Shown one piece after another: positions 1 through 8,463 of a stretch of DNA of 64,000 nt. Source of the DNA: CAZQGO01 sp964593065 (GTDB lineage Bacteria > Oederibacteriota > JAAXVQ01); NCBI GenBank assembly GCA_964593065.1, contig CAZQGO010000003.1, positions 62,001-126,000 of the forward strand. The letters run 5' to 3'. A model generated the notes under the pieces. The model was given only the letters and a program-made list of their open reading frames with translations, searched no databases and was not told the origin of the DNA. How positions within the stretch are numbered: the stretch's first letter is position 1; every line of letters begins with the position of its first letter. The translations under genes and the position numbers were made by a program.

Positions 1-1052
1 TCGTCCACAAAGGCGATCAGGTCCAGCAGACGGGTCAGGCGCTGCCCGGTTTTGGCCGACAGGGTGATGATCGGCGCGTAATCCAAAAACGGAAAGCGGC
101 GGCGGATGACCTCCGTATACCCCGCCGTGGTCTTCCCGTCCTTGCGGATGAGATCCCATTTGTTGACGACGATGATGCAGGCCCGTCCCGCTTCGTGAAT
201 GAAACCCGCGATGCGTTCGTCCTGCTCGGTGGGGGGCGAGGTGGCCTCGAGCAGGAACAGGACCACGTGGCTCTCCTTGATGCTGCGCAGGGATCTCACG
301 ACCGCGAAACGTTCGAAACCCCGCGCGATTTTCTTCGGAGCGCGCAGGCCCGCGGTGTCCACCACCTCAAAGGTTTTCCCCGCGTGCTCGAAGCGGGCAT
401 CCACCGCATCGCGCGTCGTGCCGGGCGCTTCGGAGACCAGCATGCGGTTTTCACCGAGCAGCTTGTTCACCAGCGAGGACTTGCCCACATTGGGCCGCCC
501 GGCTACGGCCAGCTTGATCAGGAGCTCGTCCGGTTCCTCGCCGCCTGCGGAACCCCGGGGCAATTTCGCCCGCACGGCGTCCAGCAGTTCATCGATGCGT
601 CGGCCATGGAGGGCCGAGACCGCATACGGCTGGTCGAAACCCAGCGACCAGAAGGCCTGGGCGTCCGCCTCGAGGCTTTCGTTGTCGATTTTATTGACCA
701 CGAGCAGCACGGGTTTGCGGGCGCGGCGCAGCCGGTCGGCCACCTGCCGGTCCGCGGGGGCGAGCGGCGTGCGCCCGTCCACCACCCACAGGATCAGGTC
801 CGCCTCCGCCAGCGCGATTTGCGTCTGCTGCTGGATTTCCTCCGCCAGGCCGCCCCGGCTGTCCACTTCGATTCCGCCCGTATCCACGAGAATGAACTCC
901 CGGTCCTGCCAGCGCGCCACGCCGCAGATGCGGTCACGCGTGATGCCCGGCATCTCGTCCACGATGGCCCGGGCTTTTCCGGTGAGACGGTTGAAGAGTG
1001 CGGATTTCCCCACGTTCGGCCGCCCGATCAGGGCGACGACTGCCTGTTTCAT
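1..1052 (-). CDS. der: Ribosome-associated GTPase Der (EngA), C-terminus cut by window edge
   Basis: Der is a double-G-domain GTPase needed for 50S ribosomal subunit assembly. The protein begins MKQAVVALIGRPNVGKSALF, so the first P-loop (GRPNVGKS) lies at residues 10-17, and a second P-loop (GRPNVGKSS) appears near residue 184. NKID and NKWD base-recognition motifs are visible for the two domains, with DTGG and DTAGL switch motifs. About 350 residues are present; the family is usually 440-490 residues, so the KH-like C-terminal domain lies outside the window. The ATG is 7 bases after the stop of the DUF512 gene and has AGGTGA upstream, so the two are probably cotranscribed, an arrangement seen in many bacteria. 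Confidence 0.95.
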   Translation of the reverse strand, partial: MKQAVVALIGRPNVGKSALFNRLTGKARAIVDEMPGITRDRICGVARWQDREFILVDTGGIEVDSRGGLAEEIQQQTQIALAEADLILWVVDGRTPLAPADRQVADRLRRARKPVLLVVNKIDNESLEADAQAFWSLGFDQPYAVSALHGRRIDELLDAVRAKLPRGSAGGEEPDELLIKLAVAGRPNVGKSSLVNKLLGENRMLVSEAPGTTRDAVDARFEHAGKTFEVVDTAGLRAPKKIARGFERFAVVRSLRSIKESHVVLFLLEATSPPTEQDERIAGFIHEAGRACIIVVNKWDLIRKDGKTTAGYTEVIRRRFPFLDYAPIITLSAKTGQRLTRLLDLIAFVD

Positions 1053-1059
1053 GCCGGAT

Positions 1060-2358
1060 TCACCTCAAGATGGAGCGGATCAGGCCGCGGGGATCGCGGA
1101 CCCGCCGCACCTGGACGCCGAGTTGTCGGGCGAAAGCGCGCACCGGCAGGTCGTCCAAAAAAACATCGTGTCCCGCGCGGATCATGTCCCGCGCCAGCAA
1201 TACCCGCTCTCCGCCCCGGACCCGCGGACGCAAGGCCCGCAGCAGGTCCGCGCCGCACAGCAGGCCGGTCACCGTCACCCGTCTTCCCAGCAGGCGGTTG
1301 GGCACCGGGAGCACGCGCAGAGTGAGGCCCCGGACACGGCGCAGGGGTTGTAAGGCCGCGGATACCGTGGCGGCCGCCAGTTCGCCCGTCGGAATCAGGA
1401 CGCGCCGCGGCGGATTGATTCGCTCCGGCAGGCGGCGGCAGGCGGCCCTGACCTGCTCGAGAAACTGACGGGTGAGGCCCACGCCGTTCTCGATTTGAGG
1501 ATACCCTTCATAGGCCCCGGCCGGCGGCAAGGGCTCCCGGGCCAGCAGATACCATTCATCCGTGGCGAATACGAACCGGCTCCCCAGCCGCGACCGGAAC
1601 CGCGCCTGCCAGTGCGCCAGCCGAGACAGCACGGCGCGCGCGGCGGAGGGCGTGACCGGGCGCAACCGCGGCAGTCCCCGGCGATGCCGGGTCAGGCCCA
1701 CGGGCACCAGGGCCAACGAACGCACGGCCGGATACAGGCGGCTTAAATCCGAAACCGTCCGCTCCAGGACCGCGCCGTCGTTGATGCCCGGGCACACGAC
1801 CGCCTGGGTGTGCAGGACCACGCCCGCGGCGGCCAAACGCCGCAGCCAGGGCATGAGGGGCGGCAAGCCTTTCCGCCCGAGCAGACGCCCCCGGACTTCT
1901 TCCTCGGTGGCATGAACCGAGACAAACAGGGGAGACAGCCCCAGACGCCGCACCCGTTCCAAGTCCCGATGGTTGAAGTGAGTCAGCGTGATGTAATTGC
2001 CGTACAGAAAGGAATGACGGTAATCCTCGTCCTTCTGGTACAGGCTCGGGCGCAGGCCGCGGGGCAATTGGTCCACGAAACAGAAGAGGCAGCGGTTCCC
2101 GCACCGTCGCGGTGCGGGGGGCGCCAGCCGGGCCCCCCAGGCCTGGCCCGGGGCGCGCCGCACGGCGAGACTCCGCACCCGCGCGCCGCGGCGGAGGCGG
2201 AGTGAGAATTTTTCCTCCGCGGCGGCGTAAGCCACATCCAGGGCGTCGGCCACCCGCCGGCCGTTGACCGCAAGAATACCATCGCCCGCGCGCAAGCCGG
2301 CCGCGGCCGCCGGCGAGCCCGGCGCCACGGCGGTGATCCGTACGCCTTCCGCCTTCAT
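1060..2358 (-). CDS. DUF512 protein: PDZ domain plus radical-SAM-like domain
   Basis: A 432-residue protein of the DUF512 family. Residues 1-60 form a PDZ-like segment (GSPAAAAGLRAGDGILAVNG), followed by a radical SAM-type cysteine cluster C86-X3-C90-X2-C93 within CGNRCLFCFVDQ, the signature of this family. Such proteins usually sit next to der; their substrate is unknown, although a role linked to ribosome or tRNA function is often supposed. The reading frame stays open for another 200 codons upstream, but the ATG at 2358 overlaps the stop of the debranching enzyme by four bases (ATGA) and starts the PDZ domain exactly, so the longer start is rejected. Confidence 0.88.
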   Translation of the reverse strand: MKAEGVRITAVAPGSPAAAAGLRAGDGILAVNGRRVADALDVAYAAAEEKFSLRLRRGARVRSLAVRRAPGQAWGARLAPPAPRRCGNRCLFCFVDQLPRGLRPSLYQKDEDYRHSFLYGNYITLTHFNHRDLERVRRLGLSPLFVSVHATEEEVRGRLLGRKGLPPLMPWLRRLAAAGVVLHTQAVVCPGINDGAVLERTVSDLSRLYPAVRSLALVPVGLTRHRRGLPRLRPVTPSAARAVLSRLAHWQARFRSRLGSRFVFATDEWYLLAREPLPPAGAYEGYPQIENGVGLTRQFLEQVRAACRRLPERINPPRRVLIPTGELAAATVSAALQPLRRVRGLTLRVLPVPNRLLGRRVTVTGLLCGADLLRALRPRVRGGERVLLARDMIRAGHDVFLDDLPVRAFARQLGVQVRRVRDPRGLIRSILR

Positions 2359-4316
2359 GCCGAGGCTAGATCCAGGTGCACCCGCAGGATTTCCGCCACG
2401 CTCCAGGCCCGGGCAATGCAGCCCCGCGCCGTGTGGGGCGGGTCGCCGTCGAACATTTCGGACAGTGTCCCCAGCCCGGCCTCCCGCAGATGGGACTGGA
2501 AAGGCGCCAGCAGCTGGCGCAGTTCCGCTTGGACGCGGGGGTTCGATCCTTCCAGCCGCACCAGAGCGTCCGCGTAGGGCCCCAGCAGCCACGGCCACAC
2601 CGTACCCTGGTAGGAAGCGCCTTCGCGCGTCAGGAGATCGCCCTCGTACTTGCCGCGGTAGTGGGCATCCCTCGGTTCCAGGGTGCGGAAGCCGAAGCTC
2701 GTCAGGAGTTCCTGCTTCAGCAAGGCCAGGGCTTTTTGCGCCCGTTCCCCGGTCACGAGGGGATAAGGCAAGGAAAAGGCGAACAATTGATTGGGCCGCA
2801 GGGTCGGGTCCTGGAAATTTTCCTCGATCCGGTCGAACAAACAACCCCGTTCTTCGTTCCAGTACAGGAGATTGAAGGATTCCAGAACCTTGTCGGCGAG
2901 TTTGGCCCAGCGCTCCTTTTCCTCGCGCTCTCCCGTGTCCTCCGCCAGATCCCGGAGAAGGCAGAGCGCGTTGTACCACAGGGCGTTGACTTCCACGGGC
3001 TTTCCGGACCGGGGGGTGATGATCCAGTCGCCGACCTGGGCTTCCATCCAGGTCATCTGGGCGGCTTCTTCGGGCAAGTTGATCAGGCCGTCGTCGTCCA
3101 TCCGGATGCGGTAGCGCGTACCCTTCACGTAAAAATCGGCGATCTCACGGAGCTTCGGCAGCATCTTCTTGCGGACGAAGCCGTGGTCGCCGGTGGCCCG
3201 AAGGTAGTGATAGACCGCCTGGAACAGCCACAGGGAGGCATCCACGGCGTTGTAGTCGGCCTGGGAGGTCTCTTCCGTGAAGTGGTTGGGCACGAGGCCG
3301 TCCTGGAGGGAGTGGGCGAAGGTGGTCAGGATCGCGCGCGCCTCCGCGTACCTCCCGGTACTGAGGGTCAGGCCGGGCAGGGAGATCAAGGCATCGCGCC
3401 CGCAGTCGCCCAGCCAGGGGTAACCCGCCAGCACGCTCAGACTCTGCTCGCGGCGCACGAGGAATTGATCGGCGGCCAGCAGCAGGCTGCGCCCGAGGGC
3501 GTCGCTTTCCGGGCGGCCGGCGACCAGGTGGCTGCGACGGTCGACCTCGGCCTGGGCCGCCGCCTCGGGGTCCGGTTTCTCCAGCGCGTCCACGGTGGCG
3601 GCGATATAGGCCGTCTGCTCGGGGCTGAGTTCGAAGCCCAGTACCCCCGGCGAAAACAAGTCCTCCTCGCATTCCAGGTTCCGTTCTTTTTCCCGGATGT
3701 ACAGGAGATGCTGATACCAGAGGGCGGAATGCTCGAAGGCCTGGGCGTTGTGATAGAGGTGCAGGGTGGGCAGGTTCCCGTCCGGAATCAGGTGGATGAC
3801 CTGCGCCTGGACGTCGTGGTGGGTGTTGATGAAGTGCCGTTCCCGTTTGCGCAGGTGCAGCCCGCGGAAATTCATTTGCGGCCGCACCGAGAGCTGCACG
3901 CTGCCGCCGACGGGCGCCAGCAGGCGGTAGAGGATCCAGGTCAGGTTATGACCCCGGGTCATGAGAACGCGTTTTTCCAGCAGGACGTCGGCCAGGCGGT
4001 ACACGAATACCGGGAAAGGGTCCAGGCGGAATTCCTCGAGGTGCAGGTAGCCGTGCGGCGAAATGACTTCCTGGTACTGATGGGTGGACAGCGGATATTT
4101 TTGCCCGCGATAAACGGCCGTCTCCTCCAATTGCGACAGCAGCATGACCCGGTGCAGCGGCGGCTCCGTCGAAGCGGCCAGAAGGGCGTGGTAACTGCGC
4201 GTGTGCAGACCCGCCACCGTGCCGCTGGCGTAGCCTCCGAGGCCGTTGGTTTCCAGCCACTCCTTGCGCGCGGCCAGATCCAATTTTCCGCAGACGTCGC
4301 GTCCGAAGGCAATCAT
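2355..4316 (-). CDS. Amylo-alpha-1,6-glucosidase (glycogen debranching enzyme type)
   Basis: A 653-residue enzyme predicted to hydrolyse alpha-1,6 branch points of glycogen or related glucans. The N-terminal domain (about residues 1-270) begins with the family motif WLETNGLGGYASGTVAG and the C-terminal (alpha/alpha)6 barrel carries PWLGDCGRDALISLPGL, NAVDASLWLF and GTVWPWLLGPY, all typical of the GDE_N/GDE_C family. Length fits the bacterial and archaeal single-function debranching enzymes. It follows the membrane protein gene by 6 bases with GGAGG upstream of the ATG. Together with the GH15 enzyme at 13.3-15.2 kb it suggests storage or use of alpha-glucans. Confidence 0.92.
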   Translation of the reverse strand: MIAFGRDVCGKLDLAARKEWLETNGLGGYASGTVAGLHTRSYHALLAASTEPPLHRVMLLSQLEETAVYRGQKYPLSTHQYQEVISPHGYLHLEEFRLDPFPVFVYRLADVLLEKRVLMTRGHNLTWILYRLLAPVGGSVQLSVRPQMNFRGLHLRKRERHFINTHHDVQAQVIHLIPDGNLPTLHLYHNAQAFEHSALWYQHLLYIREKERNLECEEDLFSPGVLGFELSPEQTAYIAATVDALEKPDPEAAAQAEVDRRSHLVAGRPESDALGRSLLLAADQFLVRREQSLSVLAGYPWLGDCGRDALISLPGLTLSTGRYAEARAILTTFAHSLQDGLVPNHFTEETSQADYNAVDASLWLFQAVYHYLRATGDHGFVRKKMLPKLREIADFYVKGTRYRIRMDDDGLINLPEEAAQMTWMEAQVGDWIITPRSGKPVEVNALWYNALCLLRDLAEDTGEREEKERWAKLADKVLESFNLLYWNEERGCLFDRIEENFQDPTLRPNQLFAFSLPYPLVTGERAQKALALLKQELLTSFGFRTLEPRDAHYRGKYEGDLLTREGASYQGTVWPWLLGPYADALVRLEGSNPRVQAELRQLLAPFQSHLREAGLGTLSEMFDGDPPHTARGCIARAWSVAEILRVHLDLASA

Positions 4317-4322
4317 GGGGAT

Positions 4323-4991
4323 TTAAACCTCCTCGCCATCCGGGACGCGGATCACCGGGCGCAGGCGGTCCTCGCGCCGGAGGGCCCAGGCGAGCGCGAG
4401 CGCAAGCACCGATCCCGCCAGGAGAATCAGGGCGGCCGGCTGGGCCAGCAGGCGGTCCACGCCCAAGGTCAGCAGAACCGCGTAGAGGCCCAAATTCAGC
4501 ACGAGCGCCTGCAGCAATCCGGCCATGAGCAGCGCCGCCGGCTGGGCGACCAGGGCCCGCAGAACCTTGCCGGCCGCCCAGGCCGCCAGCCCGTACACCA
4601 GGGCCTGGCCGGCGGCCGTCAATACGGCGGGCAGGTAGGTGAAATACATCCGCCCCGCGGCGGAGAGCCAGGCGAGGTCCAGCTTCTCCAGGGCCTTCAT
4701 CAGGAACGTCACCCAGGTAAACCAGAACAGGGACAGGCCGACGGCCGCGGAAGGCGAGGTGCCGGGCCACAGCCTCTCCAGGATGCGCGCGCAGCCGATC
4801 CGGGCGCAAAAGGCGTCCCAACGCAAGGCCTTGAGCAGCGAGGTGCTGAGGTACTTGATGAATTCAGAGACGAACAGCCCCAGAATGAAGATCGCCACCG
4901 CGTACAGCGCGGAACGCACTTGATCCAGCAGGGCGCTGGAGAACTGCCCGATTTGATTGGACAGGAAAATTTTTGACAGCTGGGGATCCAT
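4323..4991 (-). CDS. Membrane protein with conserved TM-helix repeats (MscS-like N-terminal type)
   Basis: A 222-residue integral membrane protein with about five hydrophobic helices (around residues 25-45, 80-100, 115-140, 150-175, 185-205). The arrangement of a short amphipathic N-terminus, QFSSALLDQVRSALYAVAIFILGLFV, and repeated helices resembles the conserved TM-helix repeat proteins related to the N-terminus of small mechanosensitive channels, but no MscS pore/beta domain is present. GGGAGGT precedes the ATG. It sits between uppP and the debranching enzyme gene in the same orientation. Function unknown. Confidence 0.65.
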   Translation of the reverse strand: MDPQLSKIFLSNQIGQFSSALLDQVRSALYAVAIFILGLFVSEFIKYLSTSLLKALRWDAFCARIGCARILERLWPGTSPSAAVGLSLFWFTWVTFLMKALEKLDLAWLSAAGRMYFTYLPAVLTAAGQALVYGLAAWAAGKVLRALVAQPAALLMAGLLQALVLNLGLYAVLLTLGVDRLLAQPAALILLAGSVLALALAWALRREDRLRPVIRVPDGEEV

Positions 4992-5012
4992 GTCTTACCT
5001 CCCGCATTTGCA

Positions 5013-5837
5013 TCAAAGATTGAACCGCCACGCCCAGAACAGCACGACCAAGCCCAGAAGCAGGCGGTACCAGACGAATCCATACAGCTTCCCGCGGCGC
5101 AGGTAATCCAGCAGCCAGCGGATGCAGACGAAGCCCGCTGCCGCCGCGGCGGCCGCCCCCAGTCCGGCGAGTGCCAATTCCCGGGGTGTCCCCACAAGCA
5201 GCAGGTCCTTGGCTTTCACTGCGAAGGCGCCGGCAATGATCGGAATGGACAGCAGGAAACTGAAGCGGGCGGCCGCTTCGCGTTTCAAGCCCAGCGCCAA
5301 ACCTGCCGTGAGCGTGACCCCGGAACGGGACACCCCCGGCATGAGGGCCAGGGCCTGGGCCAACCCCACCGCCAAGGCGGCGGGCAGATCCAGCTGGGGC
5401 AGTTCCTTCCGCTGCCGGGACAGGCGTTCGGCCAAGCCCAGGAACACCCCGAAGACGATCAGCCAGCACGCCACCCAGGCAGGCTTTCGGAAAATCGTGG
5501 CCACGGTTTCCTCGAACGCCAACCCGGCCGCCACCGCCGGCAGCGTGGCCCAAAACAAGTACCAGGCCAGGCGGGCATCCGCGTTCTCGCGCGGCGCGGG
5601 CCGGCGCCAGGAGAGGCACCAGGCGCGAACCAGCGAGAGGATGTCCCGCCGGAAATACAGGACCACGCCCAGCAGCGTGCCGCCGTGCAGGGCCACGTCG
5701 AACGCCAGCGAATTCAGCAGAGGAGTATGCCAGCCCAACATTTTCGGCAGCAGGGTCAGATGGGCGGAACTGCTGATCGGCAGAAACTCCGTCAGGCCCT
5801 GCACAATGCCCAGGGCCGCGGCCTCCCACGCAATCAT
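5013..5837 (-). CDS. uppP: Undecaprenyl-diphosphatase UppP (BacA)
   Basis: Dephosphorylates undecaprenyl diphosphate to recycle the lipid carrier for peptidoglycan and other envelope glycans; overproduction gives bacitracin resistance. The 274-residue polytopic protein starts MIAWEAAALGIVQGLTEFLP and continues ISSSAHL, the conserved N-terminal signature, with the second signature PGVSRSGVT in the middle (the catalytic Glu/Ser/Arg set). Its length is normal. The ribosome-binding site is weak, but this start gives the full N-terminal motif. Confidence 0.96.
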   Translation of the reverse strand: MIAWEAAALGIVQGLTEFLPISSSAHLTLLPKMLGWHTPLLNSLAFDVALHGGTLLGVVLYFRRDILSLVRAWCLSWRRPAPRENADARLAWYLFWATLPAVAAGLAFEETVATIFRKPAWVACWLIVFGVFLGLAERLSRQRKELPQLDLPAALAVGLAQALALMPGVSRSGVTLTAGLALGLKREAAARFSFLLSIPIIAGAFAVKAKDLLLVGTPRELALAGLGAAAAAAAGFVCIRWLLDYLRRGKLYGFVWYRLLLGLVVLFWAWRFNL

Positions 5838-5935
5838 GAAGCGGTCCGGCGCGTCAACGGCAAGATGGCCTGTTCTCCTTTAAGCTTGGCCGGCGGGCCG
5901 TCTGACACCGGCCCGGTCGTGAGACGCTGCTTGTC

Positions 5936-7705
5936 TCAACTCCAGCGCGATTGTTTCTGGTAATTCTCCTGTTTCAGGATTTCCAGAAAGATACTGACCA
6001 GCTCCGGGTCGAACTGGCGGCCGGAGTACAGTTTGAGCTGTTCGATGGCCTCCTCGCGGGTCAGGGCCTTGCGGTAGGGCCGGTCGGAAGTCATGGCGTC
6101 GAAGGAATCCGCGATCTGCAGGATGCGGGAGAGGAGCGGAATGGCCTGACCCTGCAGGTGGTCGGGATAGCCGTTGCCGTCGAAATGCTCATGGTGGTGG
6201 CGTACGATTTGGGACACTTCGCTCAAGTTGTGCACGGAGGACAGGATTTCCTGGCCGATGATCGGATGCTGTTCGATGGCCCGGCGCTCCTCGGGCGTCA
6301 AGGGCTCCACTTTGCGCAGAATATTGTCTTCGATGCCGATTTTGCCCACGTCGTGCAGCAGGGCGGCCTTGCGCACCATTTCGATTTCCCGGGTTGAAAG
6401 GTTCAGGGCCTTGGCGATGGAAGTGCCGTACTCGATCACCGCCTCGGAATGGTCGTGGGTGTAGTGGTCTTTGGCCTCGATGGCGGCGGCGAGCGACTTG
6501 ATGGTGTCCCAGAAGGCTTTTTCGAGCTCCTCGAAAAGATTGGCGTCGTTGATGGCGATGGCGGCCTGAGCCGCGATGCCGCGCAGAAACGTCTCCGCCT
6601 TGGCGTCGAAGGGCTGGTCGCCCTGGTAGCGGGCGGTCAAAATGGCGCCCAAAAGTTGGTCCTTGACCACGAGCGGCACCAGGAACAAATCCTTGTAGCC
6701 GAGCACGGTCGCCAGCTTTTCCAGGGGAAACCGGCGCGGCTGTTTTTCGGCGTATATCACGGCGCGTTGTTGCAGCTCCTTCAGGGTAAAAATCAGGTCC
6801 GAGCTGTGAAGAATGAGAGTATGGAAGAACGGAGCGCGGTGCGGCGGCAGGCCCAAGGCCTTGACCGGCAAATAAATTTTCTTGTCCAGCTCCCAGAGGA
6901 AGACGGTGCTGACCTCGAACTGGAGTACGTCCTTCAAAATGGTCGTGATCCGGGTCAAAACCTCATCCAAAGAGCCCAGAGTGCCGATGTCCTCGGCCAC
7001 CTGCTGCAGGGTGTTGGCGATCTGGATTTCCTCGCGCAGTTCCGTCACCAGCTGGAGATTCCGGAAGGCGATGGAGGCCTGTTGCGCGAACAGGCGCGCG
7101 TTTTCGATTTCCTCCAGGGTGAAATTGCGCAGCTTGCCCCGGCTGTAGATATTCAGCAGACCCACGACGTTTTTTCCCAGGTGCAGGGCCACGGTCAGGG
7201 CGCTCACGAGACCCTCCCGCCGGATCAACTCCAGGTCCCCGAATGGCGAGCGCTGTAGGTCCAGGGTGACCAGGTAGTCCTGGCCGGCGGCGAGCAGGGG
7301 CTGGATGCGCTGGAAGGGAATGCGCTGGTTCAGGTAGTCGGCGCTTAACCCGCTGCCGGTCCGCAAGACCATGTTCTCCTGCTTGGTATCCCAGAGCATG
7401 ATCGAAACCGCTTCGGCCTGAAAAAAATCCACGGCCGTGGCCGCGAGTCCCTGCAAGGCTTGGTCCAAGGATACGTCCATGGTCAGGCTCATGCTGGCCT
7501 GACGGAAAATCGTCAGGCGATGGCGGTAGGTGTGGACTTCGCTTTCCAGCAGCTCCACCCGTTGTTGCAGTTCCAGGAAGGGATTGGCCGAGGTTGAAGA
7601 GTCCTGACCCGCCGGAGAACGCTTGTGTTCGGGCCGAGGTTTCTGAACGCGCGCCGGGCGGGTTCGCCCCTGCTGCCGCTGTTTTCGGGAATGTGAAGTT
7701 GACAT
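5936..7705 (-). CDS. GAF-GAF-HD-GYP c-di-GMP phosphodiesterase-type protein
   Basis: A 589-residue soluble signalling protein. A basic low-complexity N-terminus (residues 1-40) is followed by a short coiled coil, two GAF-like sensor domains (about 70-215 and 235-385), and an HD-GYP domain (about 395-585) with HDVGK, HHHEHFDGNGYP and SFDAMTSDRPYR. HD-GYP domains hydrolyse cyclic di-GMP using a di- or tri-metal centre; all visible metal ligands are intact. I chose the ATG at 7705 because it has GGGGG upstream and lies 140 bases after a strong promoter; 39 more codons are open upstream but have no start signal. Confidence 0.9.
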   Translation of the reverse strand: MSTSHSRKQRQQGRTRPARVQKPRPEHKRSPAGQDSSTSANPFLELQQRVELLESEVHTYRHRLTIFRQASMSLTMDVSLDQALQGLAATAVDFFQAEAVSIMLWDTKQENMVLRTGSGLSADYLNQRIPFQRIQPLLAAGQDYLVTLDLQRSPFGDLELIRREGLVSALTVALHLGKNVVGLLNIYSRGKLRNFTLEEIENARLFAQQASIAFRNLQLVTELREEIQIANTLQQVAEDIGTLGSLDEVLTRITTILKDVLQFEVSTVFLWELDKKIYLPVKALGLPPHRAPFFHTLILHSSDLIFTLKELQQRAVIYAEKQPRRFPLEKLATVLGYKDLFLVPLVVKDQLLGAILTARYQGDQPFDAKAETFLRGIAAQAAIAINDANLFEELEKAFWDTIKSLAAAIEAKDHYTHDHSEAVIEYGTSIAKALNLSTREIEMVRKAALLHDVGKIGIEDNILRKVEPLTPEERRAIEQHPIIGQEILSSVHNLSEVSQIVRHHHEHFDGNGYPDHLQGQAIPLLSRILQIADSFDAMTSDRPYRKALTREEAIEQLKLYSGRQFDPELVSIFLEILKQENYQKQSRWS

Positions 7706-8091
7706 GGAATAAGCCCCCGAGATATTGGCGCTGCAGCCGCCACGCTGTTTTTGCCGGCACCCTGTCCGCTTCGGGCCAACCTCTGCGGACGGGCGCGGGC
7801 GATCTTGGCAATTCCAATCCATGCAATAAAAATCACTGCGTATGAAAAATCATTATAAGTCGCGAGGCGAAAAGGTGCAAGCGAATAACCCGGCGGCCTG
7901 CAAGCAATCCCTGCCTCACTATCCGGGCGGGAAAAAGCAGGTCGAAAGGTTCCGGATCCCGACTGGCTTGAAACGGAAAACGGCTAAATCGGAGTGTGCG
8001 GGTTGAAGGCCTGCAGGGACGGCGGTTCATTCAAAACCGGGATGGGAGCCCTGTTTTTCGGGAGTTCCAATTCCCCCGCCCGGGGCGAAAA
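7706..8091. other. Gene-free interval: promoter and structured leader, otherwise nothing recognised
   Basis: The 386 bases between the two minus-strand genes hold the promoter at 7852-7880 and a roughly 140-base leader. In the leader a 6-bp stem (gtccgc at 7764-7769 with gcggac at 7785-7790) and further GC-rich dyads can be drawn. It does not match the c-di-GMP-I, guanidine, fluoride or cobalamin riboswitch consensus as I know them. Upstream of the promoter (7881-8091) I see no open frame with a start signal. Confidence 0.5.
7852..7880 (-). promoter_or_regulatory. Sigma-70-type promoter for the GAF-GAF-HD-GYP gene
   Basis: Reading the minus strand, TTGCAC (7875-7880) and a perfect TATAAT (7852-7857) are separated by 17 bases. 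The expected transcription start is near 7845, leaving a leader of about 140 bases before the ATG at 7705. Confidence 0.75.
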
Positions 8092-8310
8092 TCAACCGCC
8101 GGCGATGATTTTCAGGGCCCGCTTCTGCTGGTTGGGGTACAAATCCACAGGCACGCGTTCGCGGCCCAACGCCTGAAACACCATATGCCGGGCGCACTGT
8201 TCATTGTCGCCCAGGCAATATTTCTCCTTGTAAATCAGGAGCATGGCGGGAATGTCCTGCATTTTGTCGTTAAAAAAAGGACAACGGGCCAGGCAAACAC
8301 ATTCAGGCAT
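8092..8310 (-). CDS. Small Cys-rich protein, unknown function
   Basis: A 72-residue protein beginning MPECVCLARCPFFNDKMQDI, with Cys at positions 4, 6 and 10 and two more in YCLGDNEQCAR. The spacing suggests a small metal- or Fe-S-binding protein; I recall similar short CPFFNDKM proteins from anaerobic bacteria but know no assigned function. The ATG has AAGGGAGGAG ahead of it and a very good promoter 28 bases upstream, so the longer frame that opens at 8445 is rejected. The gene is divergent from the HD-GYP gene at 8464. Confidence 0.8.
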   Translation of the reverse strand: MPECVCLARCPFFNDKMQDIPAMLLIYKEKYCLGDNEQCARHMVFQALGRERVPVDLYPNQQKRALKIIAGG

Positions 8311-8328
8311 GATCTTCTCCTCCCTTCG

Positions 8329-8366
8329 GATAATTTCATTATCAATGAATTTTGAAATTTTGTAAA
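8329..8366 (-). promoter_or_regulatory. Promoter with perfect inverted repeat over the -10 element
   Basis: On the minus strand TTTACA (8361-8366), a 17-base spacer and GATAAT (8338-8343) form a strong promoter for the small Cys-rich gene. The -10 hexamer is one arm of a perfect dyad, GATAAT-gaa-ATTATC (8329-8343). A repressor bound here would block the promoter. The sequence resembles half of a Fur-type site, but the spacing differs from the canonical Fur box, so the regulator is not assigned. Confidence 0.7.
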
Positions 8367-8463
8367 TACTATCTTTGCCCTCTCCGGGTCCAGCAAATGC
8401 TTTACAGCCGCCCGGTCCTGTGGCAAAATATGGCCAATTCCGCAAACCCGGGAGTGTGATCTT

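Noticed and set aside
2376..4976. 866-codon open frame on the plus strand
   Set aside because: Lies antisense to the debranching enzyme and its neighbour; no domain, Gln/Gly/Arg-rich composition typical of shadow frames in GC-rich DNA.
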